Part shown: one piece after another, positions 34,902 through 42,915 of the stretch | Numbering within the stretch: the stretch's first letter is position 1 | How the letters are laid out: every line of letters begins with the position of its first letter | NCBI GenBank assembly: GCA_020636275.1 | Contig: JACJYD010000005.1 | Span: 159,449 to 223,448, forward strand | Origin: Lewinellaceae bacterium | Lineage (GTDB): Bacteria > Bacteroidota > Bacteroidia > Chitinophagales > Saprospiraceae | Direction: 5' to 3' | Length of the DNA: 64,000 bases | Position numbers and translations under genes: made by a program | Notes under the pieces: generated by a model | Database searches by the model: none | Told to the model about the DNA's origin: nothing | The model's input: only the letters and a program-made list of their open reading frames with translations

Positions 34902-34958
34902 CCGCGACACTGCGGCGGACGCAATGATGGATACGTCGCGTCCGTCGCGCCGTCGCGG
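34902..34958. repeat. Imperfect inverted repeat downstream of fumC
   Basis: 21-base arms (34902-34922 with 34938-34958), matching at the CCGCGAC/GTCGCGG ends and CGGACGC/GCGTCCG inner parts, with a 15-base loop. Probably ends fumC transcription or stabilises its mRNA. Confidence 0.6.
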
Positions 34959-34977
34959 TTCAAAATACCTTAGCCTT

Positions 34978-35916
34978 ATGAAAAGATTTCTTTTTTCTAC
35001 TTTTTTCCTTGCCGCTGCACTTTTCCTCCCAGCCCAGGATTACATCCCACTGGTGCAGGAGCAGGCCACCTTGATCATGCATCGTTATTGGGAAGGGGGC
35101 CAAGAACTTTACGGTTACCGGATCGAAGGCGATACCCTCATCGATAATGTGGCTTACAAAAAAGTATTTCGTCTGAGCTTTTATACCTCTCCTCCGCCCG
35201 ATCTCTATGTGGGGCCACCTTACAAAAAAAATGGCCAAGTCCTTTTTGGCGCTATCCGGGAGGACCTGGCAGAACGAAAAGTGTATGCCCGGATCTTTGC
35301 GCAAACCGAAGTGGAAGCCCGGTGTACCGATCCCGGCGCCGAAAAACTGTGGCATGATTTTTCCCTGACCGTTGGGGATACCCTGGCTTCCTGCATAAGC
35401 AATGTTCCGGGCAACCCGGAGGAGGTTTATCCGATCACCTCCATGGATACCGCTTTTCTTTTCGGCGAAAACCGTCGCCGGTGGTGTATATGGGATGGTT
35501 TTTTTTATTGCCAGGTGGAAGGATTGGGTACTGGTGACGGACTCTTCGATCACAATTTTGGTAAAATTGTAATCGACGAAGGGGACTTTTATTTGAGGCA
35601 TTTCTGCATCGGCTCCGAGTCCGAATGCGATATCGTCGATGTTACCTCCGTGCGCGATCTGTCCCTGCCTGCCTCTGCCATCTCCATTGCGCCCAATCCT
35701 GCTAACGGTCTGGTCCACATCAGCCTAACAGGGCAGGAAGAGAGGATTGAAGGTTTTGTTTTGTACAATCTCTCCGGGCAATTGCTGTGTAAATGGCAGG
35801 GCTCCAATTTGCCTATTCAGGAGTTGGATGTAAAGGATATTCCACCTGGATTTTATTTTCTCAGAATATATTCTTCGAAGGGGATAGGGCTTGGAAAATT
35901 GCTAGTGAAGGGGTGA
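34978..35916 (+). CDS. Secreted protein with T9SS type A sorting domain
   Basis: 312 residues from the ATG at 34978, where a signal peptide begins (MKRFLFSTFFLAAALFLPAQ). The central 210 residues are not recognised. The last 80 form a type A sorting domain (ISIAPNPANGLVHISL ... PPGFYFLRIYSSKG). The stop codon TGA lies inside the first palindrome of the 101-bp array, so the final residues are written by the repeat. Function unknown. Confidence 0.82.
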   Translation: MKRFLFSTFFLAAALFLPAQDYIPLVQEQATLIMHRYWEGGQELYGYRIEGDTLIDNVAYKKVFRLSFYTSPPPDLYVGPPYKKNGQVLFGAIREDLAERKVYARIFAQTEVEARCTDPGAEKLWHDFSLTVGDTLASCISNVPGNPEEVYPITSMDTAFLFGENRRRWCIWDGFFYCQVEGLGTGDGLFDHNFGKIVIDEGDFYLRHFCIGSESECDIVDVTSVRDLSLPASAISIAPNPANGLVHISLTGQEERIEGFVLYNLSGQLLCKWQGSNLPIQELDVKDIPPGFYFLRIYSSKGIGLGKLLVKG

Positions 35917-36139
35917 CTTAGTCACCCCTTCACTACTTTTTCGCATCAAACCGGCTGAAGGGCCTGTAAATAAAGGCGTTTTCTGCTATTTTTAGGTTTT
36001 TCCTACTGAGGGGGTGACTAAGTCACCCCCTCACTCCTTTATCACCCCAAACAAGCCGAAATGCCTGTAAATAAAGACTGTTTCCAATATTTTCTGCTTT
36101 TCCTTACTGAGGGGGTGACTTAGTCACCCCCTCAGTAAG
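35904..36139. repeat. Three-copy 101-bp palindrome array
   Basis: Palindromes centred at 35919, 36020 and 36121, exactly 101 bases apart, with stems of 15, 13 and 18 bp around GGGGTGACT-AGTCACCCC. The two spacers share GCCTGTAAATAAAG and a T-rich end. It occupies most of the 368-base gap before gcvP. Confidence 0.9.
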
Positions 36140-36284
36140 TTTCAAGGTGCTATTTTCCCGCCCAAAAAGTGTAACTTTACGCGGTTTTTTCAAGGAAAAA
36201 AGTTCTCAATAAACACCGGGACCGACAGCCCTGGTGTTTATTGGTTTTTTCGATATATTCCTAACCATAATACAAAAGCTCGTC

Positions 36285-39164
36285 ATGAGTAAACTGAAGC
36301 CTTTCGACCGTTTTGTGAAACGGCACATCGGAATAAGTGAGGAAGAACTTTCGACCATGCTCTCTGTGGTCAAAGTCGACAGCCTCGATCAACTCATTTA
36401 TGAAACCGTTCCGGACAGCATCCGCCTCAAAAAGGAGATGAACCTTCCCGAGCCCCTCACCGAATACGAATACCTCCGCGAACTGCGCGAGATCGCCAAT
36501 TTGAACAAACTGTTCAAGTCGTATATCGGGATGGGCTACTATGGTACGATCACCCCGGCCGTCATCGCCCGCAACATTTTCCACAACCCGGGCTGGTATA
36601 CCCAGTATACGCCCTACCAGGCCGAGATCGCCCAGGGCCGCCTGGAAGCGCTGCTGAACTACCAGACCATGGTCTCCGACCTGACCGGCCTGCCGATCGC
36701 CAACGCGTCCCTGCTGGACGAAGGCACGGCCGCCGCCGAAGCGATGGCCATGTTCTACGGCATTCGCAATAAAAAATCCAAAGACCATCACGACAATATC
36801 TTTTTCGTCGACCAAAATGTTTACGACCAAACCATTGACGTGCTCCGCACCCGGGCCCTGCCCCTGGATATCGAGATCGTCGTGGGTGACTGGAAGACGT
36901 ATGAATTTTCGGAAAAAACCTTCGGCGTGCTCCTGCAGTATCCCAACAAGCAGGGCGCCGTGGAAGACTATCGGGCTTTCGCCGAAAAGTGCAAGGCCAG
37001 TGAAGTATATGTAACGGTGGCTACCGATCTCCTCAGCCTGGCCGTCATGAAGGCTCCGGGTGAGTGGGGTGCCGATGCCGCCGTGGGCAACAGCCAGCGC
37101 TTTGGTGTACCAATGGGGTACGGCGGTCCGCACGCGGCATTCTTTGCCACCAAAGACGACTACAAGCGCGTCATGCCCGGTCGGATCATCGGCGTGTCGA
37201 TCGATGCCAACAACAACCCGGCCCTGCGCATGGCGCTGCAGACCCGCGAACAGCATATCCGACGTGAAAAAGCGACATCCAATATCTGTACCGCTCAGGC
37301 GCTTCTGGCTACCATGGCCGGCATGTACGCCGTGTATCACGGCCCACAGGGCATCCGTGCCATCGCTGAGCGCGTGCACGGCCTGGCCCAGGTGCTCGAC
37401 AGGAACTTGCGGAAAATTGGCTTCAACCTGGCTAATACCCATTTCTTTGACACGCTTTGCATCCGTGTCGATGCGGGTATGAAAGACCGCATCCACCACC
37501 TGGCCCTGGCCAATGAGGTGAATTTCTACTACGGCGCAGACTGCATTCAGATCAGCCTGGACGAGACGACCTTCGAAGAGGATGTCGATCTGATCATCGC
37601 TATTTTCAGCGAAGCGAAAGATGCAGGCCATACCGCCGATTTTACGGTGGTGGATGGATTTTCCCTGCCGGCCTCCCTGCACCGCGATGTCGACTACATG
37701 ACGCATCCGGTGTTCAACAACTACCAGACGGAATCAAAACTGATGCGCTATGTCAAGCGCCTGGAGAACCGCGACCTCAGCCTGGTGCACTCCATGATCT
37801 CCCTGGGTAGTTGTACCATGAAGCTCAATGCTGCCGTAGAAATGATGCCGGTCAGCTGGCCCGAGTTTGCCGATATCCATCCCTTCGTACCGGTCGATCA
37901 GGTCCAGGGCTACCACGAGATCTTTCGCGATCTGGAGCGTTACCTTTGCGAGATCACCGGATTTACAGCCTGCTCGCTGCAGCCCAACTCCGGCGCACAA
38001 GGCGAATATACCGGCCTTTTGACGATCCGCGCCTTCCACCAAGCCAATGGCGACGATCACCGCAACGTGGCGCTGATCCCATCCTCGGCCCACGGCACCA
38101 ACCCCGCCAGCGCTGTGATGGCCGGCATGGAAGTGGTCGTGGTGGCTTGCGACGATCACGGCAACATCGATGTAGAAGACCTGCGCGCCAAGGCAGAACA
38201 ATACAAAGACCGACTGGCCTGCCTCATGGTCACGTACCCATCGACCCACGGGGTGTTTGAAACCGCCATCCACGACATCTGTGAGATCATTCACGAGCGG
38301 GGCGGCAAGGTGTATATGGACGGCGCGAACATGAATGCCCAGGTCGGTCTGACCAGCCCGGGTATGATCGGCGCCGATGTGTGCCACCTCAACCTGCACA
38401 AGACCTTCGCCATCCCGCACGGGGGCGGTGGACCGGGTATGGGGCCGATCTGTGTAAATGACAGCCTGGCGCCTTTCCTGCCAAAGCACCATTTCGTATC
38501 GACGGGTGGCGATCAGGGGATCCACGCGGTTTCGTCGGCGCCGTTCGGAAGCGCCAGCATTCTGCTGATCTCCTACGGCTACATCCGTATGCTGGGCGCC
38601 GAGGGCCTGACCGATGCCACCAAATATGCCATTCTCAATTCCAACTACATCAAATCGCGCCTGGAACCGGCCTATCACGTATTATATGTAGGCGAACTGG
38701 GGCGCACCGCACACGAGCTGATCGTCGACCTGCGTCCCTTTAAGGCCCTGGTGAGCGCTGAAGACGTGGCCAAGCGCCTGATGGACTATGGTTTCCACGC
38801 TCCGACGCTTTCCTTCCCCGTAGCCGGCACGATCATGATCGAGCCCACGGAGAGCGAAGACAAGGGCGAACTCGACCGGTTCTGCGATGCGTTGTTGTCC
38901 ATCCGCAAGGAGATCGACGAGATCGCTTCCGGTGCAGCCGATCCGGAGAATAACGTCCTGCACAACGCTCCGCATACCATCAACGTCATTACGGCAGATG
39001 ATTACACCTTCCCCTATGGCCGGGAGAAAGCGGCATATCCGCTTCCCTACCTGCGGGAAGGGTACAAGTTCTGGCCCTGGGTCGGCCGCGTCAACAACGC
39101 CCACGGCGACCGGAATTTGGTTTGTATTTGTCCGCCGATCGAAAGCTACATGTCCGAACAATAA
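36285..39164 (+). CDS. gcvP: Glycine dehydrogenase (decarboxylating), P protein
   Basis: 959 residues from the ATG at 36285. PLP enzyme of the glycine cleavage system; decarboxylates glycine and passes the aminomethyl group to the H protein. Single-chain form with N- and C-terminal aminotransferase-fold halves. FDRFVKRHIGISEEE begins the protein. The PLP lysine is in HLNLHKTFAIPHGGGGPGMG. The other system genes (gcvT, gcvH) are not in the window. A TAACTTTA near-consensus box lies about 110 bases upstream. Confidence 0.97.
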   Translation: MSKLKPFDRFVKRHIGISEEELSTMLSVVKVDSLDQLIYETVPDSIRLKKEMNLPEPLTEYEYLRELREIANLNKLFKSYIGMGYYGTITPAVIARNIFHNPGWYTQYTPYQAEIAQGRLEALLNYQTMVSDLTGLPIANASLLDEGTAAAEAMAMFYGIRNKKSKDHHDNIFFVDQNVYDQTIDVLRTRALPLDIEIVVGDWKTYEFSEKTFGVLLQYPNKQGAVEDYRAFAEKCKASEVYVTVATDLLSLAVMKAPGEWGADAAVGNSQRFGVPMGYGGPHAAFFATKDDYKRVMPGRIIGVSIDANNNPALRMALQTREQHIRREKATSNICTAQALLATMAGMYAVYHGPQGIRAIAERVHGLAQVLDRNLRKIGFNLANTHFFDTLCIRVDAGMKDRIHHLALANEVNFYYGADCIQISLDETTFEEDVDLIIAIFSEAKDAGHTADFTVVDGFSLPASLHRDVDYMTHPVFNNYQTESKLMRYVKRLENRDLSLVHSMISLGSCTMKLNAAVEMMPVSWPEFADIHPFVPVDQVQGYHEIFRDLERYLCEITGFTACSLQPNSGAQGEYTGLLTIRAFHQANGDDHRNVALIPSSAHGTNPASAVMAGMEVVVVACDDHGNIDVEDLRAKAEQYKDRLACLMVTYPSTHGVFETAIHDICEIIHERGGKVYMDGANMNAQVGLTSPGMIGADVCHLNLHKTFAIPHGGGGPGMGPICVNDSLAPFLPKHHFVSTGGDQGIHAVSSAPFGSASILLISYGYIRMLGAEGLTDATKYAILNSNYIKSRLEPAYHVLYVGELGRTAHELIVDLRPFKALVSAEDVAKRLMDYGFHAPTLSFPVAGTIMIEPTESEDKGELDRFCDALLSIRKEIDEIASGAADPENNVLHNAPHTINVITADDYTFPYGREKAAYPLPYLREGYKFWPWVGRVNNAHGDRNLVCICPPIESYMSEQ

Positions 39165-39172
39165 ATTCAGTT

Positions 39173-39198
39173 GGACGGCTGCCCACCGGCAGCCGTCC
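39173..39198 (+). terminator. Hairpin after gcvP
   Basis: An 11-bp perfect stem (39173-39183 with 39188-39198), CACC loop, no U-tract; lies between gcvP and hldD. Confidence 0.5.
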
Positions 39199-39215
39199 AG
39201 CTATCTGATCATTTT

Positions 39216-40172
39216 ATGATTGTAATCACTGGCGCCGCCGGATTCATCGGGAGTTGCCTGGTCGGCAAGCTCAACGAAATGGGCCACAGGAACCTCCTGT
39301 TGGTAGACGATTTCATGTCCCGTCCGGATAAGGCGCCCAATTTGGCGGACAAATCCTACATTGCCCGGTATCACCGGTGGGATTTCCTGGACTGGTTGGA
39401 GCATTCCCATGAAGACGTCACGTTTGTCTTCCACATGGGCGCTCGTACCGACACCACCGAAAAGGACTGGGCCATTTTCGAAGAGCTCAACCTGAATTTT
39501 TCCAAACGCCTTTGGGCACTTTGCGCCCGGCATTTTATCCCTCTGGTGTACGCCAGCAGTGCAGCTACTTACGGAGGGGGAGAGCTGGGGTACGACGACC
39601 GGCACGACATCGTCAAACAACTGAAGCCGTTAAATCCGTATGGGGTTTCGAAAAATGAATTCGACAAATGGGCGCTGGAAGCGGGAACTGCACCGCCGTT
39701 CTGGGCCGGGTTGAAGTTTTTCAACGTGTACGGGCCCAATGAGAATCACAAAGGGCGAATGGCGTCGGTGGTGTGGCACACGGTGCGGCAGATCCGCGAA
39801 ACGGGCAAGATGAAGCTGTTTCGCTCCCACCGGCCGGACATTGCCGATGGGCATCAACGGCGCGATTTTATTTATGTAAAAGACGTCGTGGATATCTGTT
39901 ATTTCCTCCTGGCTCAAAACGCCCCCAACGGCTTGTACAACGTGGGAACCGGAGAAGCCCGTACTTTCCTTGACCTGGCGCGGGCTACCTTTCACGCGAT
40001 GGACCTCGAGCCCCGGATCGAATTTATCGATACGCCTGAAGACATTCGCGACACCTACCAGTATTTCACCCAGGCCAATATGCAGAAACTGGTTGGGGCG
40101 GGGTATCAAAAGCCGTTCTGGTCGCTGGAAGATGGGGTAGGGGACTATGTGAAAGGGTACCTGCAGAAGTAG
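39216..40172 (+). CDS. hldD: ADP-glyceromanno-heptose 6-epimerase
   Basis: 318 residues from the ATG at 39216. Inverts C6 of ADP-D-glycero-D-manno-heptose, giving the precursor used for lipopolysaccharide core. NAD(P)-binding GAAGFIGSCLV at the N-terminus, catalytic YGVSKNEFD, and FFNVYGPNE, HKGRMASVVWH, DFIYVKDVVDI blocks fit HldD. It supports the heptosyltransferase call at 24.4 kb. The TAG stop abuts a heptamer array. Confidence 0.93.
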   Translation: MIVITGAAGFIGSCLVGKLNEMGHRNLLLVDDFMSRPDKAPNLADKSYIARYHRWDFLDWLEHSHEDVTFVFHMGARTDTTEKDWAIFEELNLNFSKRLWALCARHFIPLVYASSAATYGGGELGYDDRHDIVKQLKPLNPYGVSKNEFDKWALEAGTAPPFWAGLKFFNVYGPNENHKGRMASVVWHTVRQIRETGKMKLFRSHRPDIADGHQRRDFIYVKDVVDICYFLLAQNAPNGLYNVGTGEARTFLDLARATFHAMDLEPRIEFIDTPEDIRDTYQYFTQANMQKLVGAGYQKPFWSLEDGVGDYVKGYLQK

Positions 40173-40247
40173 TTTTTAGTTTTTAATTCTTAATTTTTAG
40201 TTATGAAAGAGATCAATTAAAAACTAAAAATTAAACACTCAAAACTA
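40173..40247. repeat. Inverted pair of ACTAAAA heptamer arrays
   Basis: Left array 40173-40203 (reverse orientation) and right array 40215-40247 (forward), separated by about 11 bases. They lie exactly between the convergent stop codons of hldD and the lipoprotein gene. Confidence 0.8.
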
Positions 40248-40691
40248 TTTCTTTATCCTATTCAAGTCTGCAAAATAGATCAGGTACCACTCGTCGCCCA
40301 GCCGGGCGAAGCGGCGCATCATTCCCGTTTGGCCGTTCCGGTGGATGATCTTTTCCACAACGATATCTTTGGAGATGGGGATAAGCTCCCGGCGGTAATC
40401 ACTGGTTTCGTAGTCGACCGGACGATGGAGTTTCCAGTCTTCGGCTTGCCAGCGAAAATCTCCGTTGGCGATGGTAGCGCTATCGGCGTTGGCGGGAAGG
40501 CCTTCAAGAGGGAAGAGGATATGGTCCATCTGGTAGGCGCTATCGAGGTGAAAGCTTTGGTAAAAGCTGTAAAAATCGCCCAGGTCGGCGGCCGGTTCGC
40601 CGGGGGGCGGCGGCTCGTGCGATGTGTCGGAAGGGCTGCAGGCCGTGAGAAGGGCTGCGGCGGAGAGGATTATGAGGATCAGATAGCGCAT
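40245..40691 (-). CDS. Small lipoprotein, possibly DUF4348-like
   Basis: 148 residues with lipobox LLTACSPS near residue 18 and a proline-rich linker (EPPPPGEP). The domain contains FYSFYQSFHLDSAYQMDHILFPLEG, which reminds me of DUF4348 proteins of Bacteroidota; this is a weak match. Probably an outer-membrane or periplasmic lipoprotein. Function unknown. It is on the same strand as the HemC-like gene, 24 bases downstream of it. Confidence 0.78.
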   Translation of the reverse strand: MRYLILIILSAAALLTACSPSDTSHEPPPPGEPAADLGDFYSFYQSFHLDSAYQMDHILFPLEGLPANADSATIANGDFRWQAEDWKLHRPVDYETSDYRRELIPISKDIVVEKIIHRNGQTGMMRRFARLGDEWYLIYFADLNRIKK

Positions 40692-40715
40692 TTCAGTAGT
40701 TTTTGAAAAAAGACC

Positions 40716-41564
40716 TTATGCCGGTTTAATCCGGGCTGCAACCCGTTCGGCCAATTCGAACACCGTGCTGGAAGCCAGTCGTTCCCGGATCAGGGTTTGG
40801 CCGCTGTCGGGTGCATGGCAGACCCAGACCTGATAATTGCCCATGCGGTCGCGTTCACAGAAAACGCCCAAAGGCTCCCGGAGGTTGCCCCCCAGTATGC
40901 GGAGGACTTTCCGCTCTACATTGGTCAGTGCGGAGGTTTCCGGATGGTGCAAGGGTTTTAGCGATCTCCGCATCGGCAGGTCATCAGCGCAGGTTTGGAA
41001 AACGATGGCGCCCGAACCGGGCGGCGGGCAGACTTCGCGCGGATTCAACGGTACGGAAATCAACTGAAGTATCGGATCGGACGGGTATTTTGCTTCAAAA
41101 GGCCCGAGAACAATGGCATCGGCATGCTCTATTCGGGGAGTTAATTCGAGGTCGGGGCGGAAATCGAGTAATTGGGCGGAGAAGGTCGGGTGCGGTGCGT
41201 AGACTTTCGCGTTATCCTTCAATTGGAAAAGAGCGGTGGCCTGGTGAGCACCGGGTCGGATCAATAAGGTGGAGACGGGTTCTTCCCGTGGAAGCAGGGC
41301 TGAATAGGCGATCCCATCCGGCGGCACAACGGGGCAGAGGTGCAGGGGATGTGCGACGGCATCGAGATCGCCCCGCAACAGGGAGGGATGCAATTGGTCG
41401 AAAGCGGAGGAATGGATCTCGACATTCGGTAGCTGCCCTTTAAGAGGCAGGATTAACGCCTCCAACCAGGCAGCGCTCCAAAGTTGCTCGTCGATACCGA
41501 TCCGGATTCTTGATTCCAAAGGGATATTATTTTCTTTTCGAATGCAAATATAAAAGGCATCCAT
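40716..41564 (-). CDS. Hydroxymethylbilane-synthase-like pseudoenzyme
   Basis: 282 residues from the ATG at 41564; a longer start (41624) and a shorter TTG start (41519) are possible. A TATATTTG box at 41545-41552 would favour the TTG. Clear relic of HemC: PDGIAYSALLPREEP, PPPGSGAIVFQTCADD and HHPETSALTNVERKVLRILGG line up with HemC across all three domains. The active site is gone. The cofactor cysteine loop GGCQ reads GGNL, the SSLRRQ substrate arginines read PTFSAQ, and the HSMKDVP aspartate motif reads HPLHLCP. It cannot be a normal porphobilinogen deaminase. No other haem gene is adjacent. Confidence 0.75.
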   Translation of the reverse strand: MDAFYICIRKENNIPLESRIRIGIDEQLWSAAWLEALILPLKGQLPNVEIHSSAFDQLHPSLLRGDLDAVAHPLHLCPVVPPDGIAYSALLPREEPVSTLLIRPGAHQATALFQLKDNAKVYAPHPTFSAQLLDFRPDLELTPRIEHADAIVLGPFEAKYPSDPILQLISVPLNPREVCPPPGSGAIVFQTCADDLPMRRSLKPLHHPETSALTNVERKVLRILGGNLREPLGVFCERDRMGNYQVWVCHAPDSGQTLIRERLASSTVFELAERVAARIKPA

Positions 41565-41638
41565 TAAAAACACGGCGACCAAAGGGCTCCGTATTTTAAA
41601 TCTGATTATAGGACTTACGCACATGCCTGAAAAAAAAC

Positions 41639-41690
41639 TTTAAAAATGACTATTTCGGCGCTTGCAAGCGCCGAAATAGTCATTTTTAAA
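41639..41690. repeat. REP-like palindrome, family B
   Basis: Perfect 52-bp palindrome with core GGCGCTTGCAAGCGCC. Its right end overlaps the next palindrome. Confidence 0.92.
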
Positions 41691-41760
41691 AGCAAAGTCG
41701 CCGCCGCAGGCGGCGACTTTGCTTTTAAAAATCTTTGAATACGCGTTATGCGTAACTCCT
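41684..41760. repeat. REP-like palindrome, family B, with 23-bp head
   Basis: 22-bp perfect arms (41684-41705 with 41709-41730) followed by a 23-base head (41738-41760, containing ACGCGTTATGCGTAACTCCT). The exact inverse of the head is at 45885-45907. Confidence 0.92.
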
Positions 41761-41780
41761 GTAATTATTCCAAATTGTTC

Positions 41781-41788
41781 TACCTTTG
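41781..41788 (+). promoter_or_regulatory. lpxD promoter -7 box
   Basis: TACCTTTG ending five bases before the lpxD ATG; implies a nearly leaderless message. Confidence 0.55.
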
Positions 41789-41793
41789 CCCCC

Positions 41794-42834
41794 ATGCAGT
41801 TTACAGCTTCCCAAATAGCACAAATGGTAGGAGGCGTTGTGGACGGAGATCCCGACGTGCTCATCAACCGTCCGGCCAAGATCGAGGAAGGGGGCGAAGG
41901 CGCAATCACTTTTCTGGCCAACCCTATGTATGAACCGTACATTTACACGACGAACGTATCTGCGGTTTTGGTGAGTCATGATTTTGTGCCGGAGAAGCCG
42001 GTGCAGGCCACGCTGATCCGGGTCGAAAACGTCTATGCTGCCGTGGCCGGTCTGCTGAAAGAGTACGGTAAGCAAAGTCCGGTAAACGGGGAAAACGGGA
42101 TCTCTTCCCTGGCATTTATCCATCCGGAAGCCAGGGTGGAAGAAGGCGTCAGCATCGGCCCGTTTTCGGTGATCGAAAAGGGCGTTCACTTGCAAAAAGG
42201 CGTGCGCATCCTTTCCCATGTCTATATCGGTCATGATGCGGTAGTAGGTGAGGAGAGCCTTATCTATCCGGGCGTAAAAATCTACCATCAGTCCAGGATC
42301 GGCAAGCGGTGCATCATCCATGCCAACGCTGTGATCGGGAGCGATGGGTTCGGATTCGCGCAAGAGAACGGCGCTTATCAGAAGATCGCCCAGGTGGGTA
42401 ATGTGATCCTGGAAGACGATGTCGACATCGGAGCCAATTCGGTGGTTGACCGGGCCACGATGGGTTCGACCATCCTGCGTCGCGGGGTCAAGATCGACAA
42501 CCTGGTGCAGATTGCGCACAACGTGGAGATCGGGGCGCACACGGCCATTGCCGCCCAGGCGGGGATAGCCGGCAGCACCAAGGTAGGTGAGAATGTACAG
42601 ATCGGAGGGCAAGCCGGGTTTATAGGGCATATTCAGATTGCCGACGGAGTAAAAGTACAGGCGCAAAGCGGAGTGCTGGGCAGTGTAAAAGAAAAAGGCA
42701 GCATGATCGGAGGAGCGCCCGCGATCAATTACCGGGAATACCTCAAATCCTTTGCGGTGTTCAAGAAATTGCCCCAATTGGAAAGACGGCTTCAAATGCT
42801 GGAACGTTGGATACAACAGACCGATGAGCCCTGA
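41794..42834 (+). CDS. lpxD: UDP-3-O-acylglucosamine N-acyltransferase
   Basis: 346 residues from the ATG at 41794 (MQFTASQIAQMVGG is the usual LpxD start). Adds the second acyl chain in lipid A synthesis. A uridine-binding N-terminal domain (to about 100) is followed by a left-handed beta-helix of hexapeptide repeats. The catalytic histidine lies in LVQIAHNVEIG, and GSDGFGFAQENG is a family block. First gene of the lpx block. Confidence 0.95.
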   Translation: MQFTASQIAQMVGGVVDGDPDVLINRPAKIEEGGEGAITFLANPMYEPYIYTTNVSAVLVSHDFVPEKPVQATLIRVENVYAAVAGLLKEYGKQSPVNGENGISSLAFIHPEARVEEGVSIGPFSVIEKGVHLQKGVRILSHVYIGHDAVVGEESLIYPGVKIYHQSRIGKRCIIHANAVIGSDGFGFAQENGAYQKIAQVGNVILEDDVDIGANSVVDRATMGSTILRRGVKIDNLVQIAHNVEIGAHTAIAAQAGIAGSTKVGENVQIGGQAGFIGHIQIADGVKVQAQSGVLGSVKEKGSMIGGAPAINYREYLKSFAVFKKLPQLERRLQMLERWIQQTDEP

Positions 42835-42895
42835 TGGGAGACTTTGGAACAGGGGGGTGCGGGTGAAGCCCGCACCCCCCTGTGTAAATAAAATT

Positions 42896-42903
42896 TATCT
42901 TTG
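42896..42903 (+). promoter_or_regulatory. lpxC/fabZ promoter -7 box
   Basis: TATCTTTG ending 12 bases before the ATG at 42916; gives a leader of only a few bases. Confidence 0.5.
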
Positions 42904-42915
42904 CACAAAAAGGTT

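Noticed and set aside
33492..34910. A 472-codon minus-strand frame
   Set aside because: Antisense to fumC, whose sequence is unmistakable.
35904..36139. CRISPR array
   Set aside because: Spacers are homologous to each other and the repeats are palindromes of varying arm length; no cas genes.
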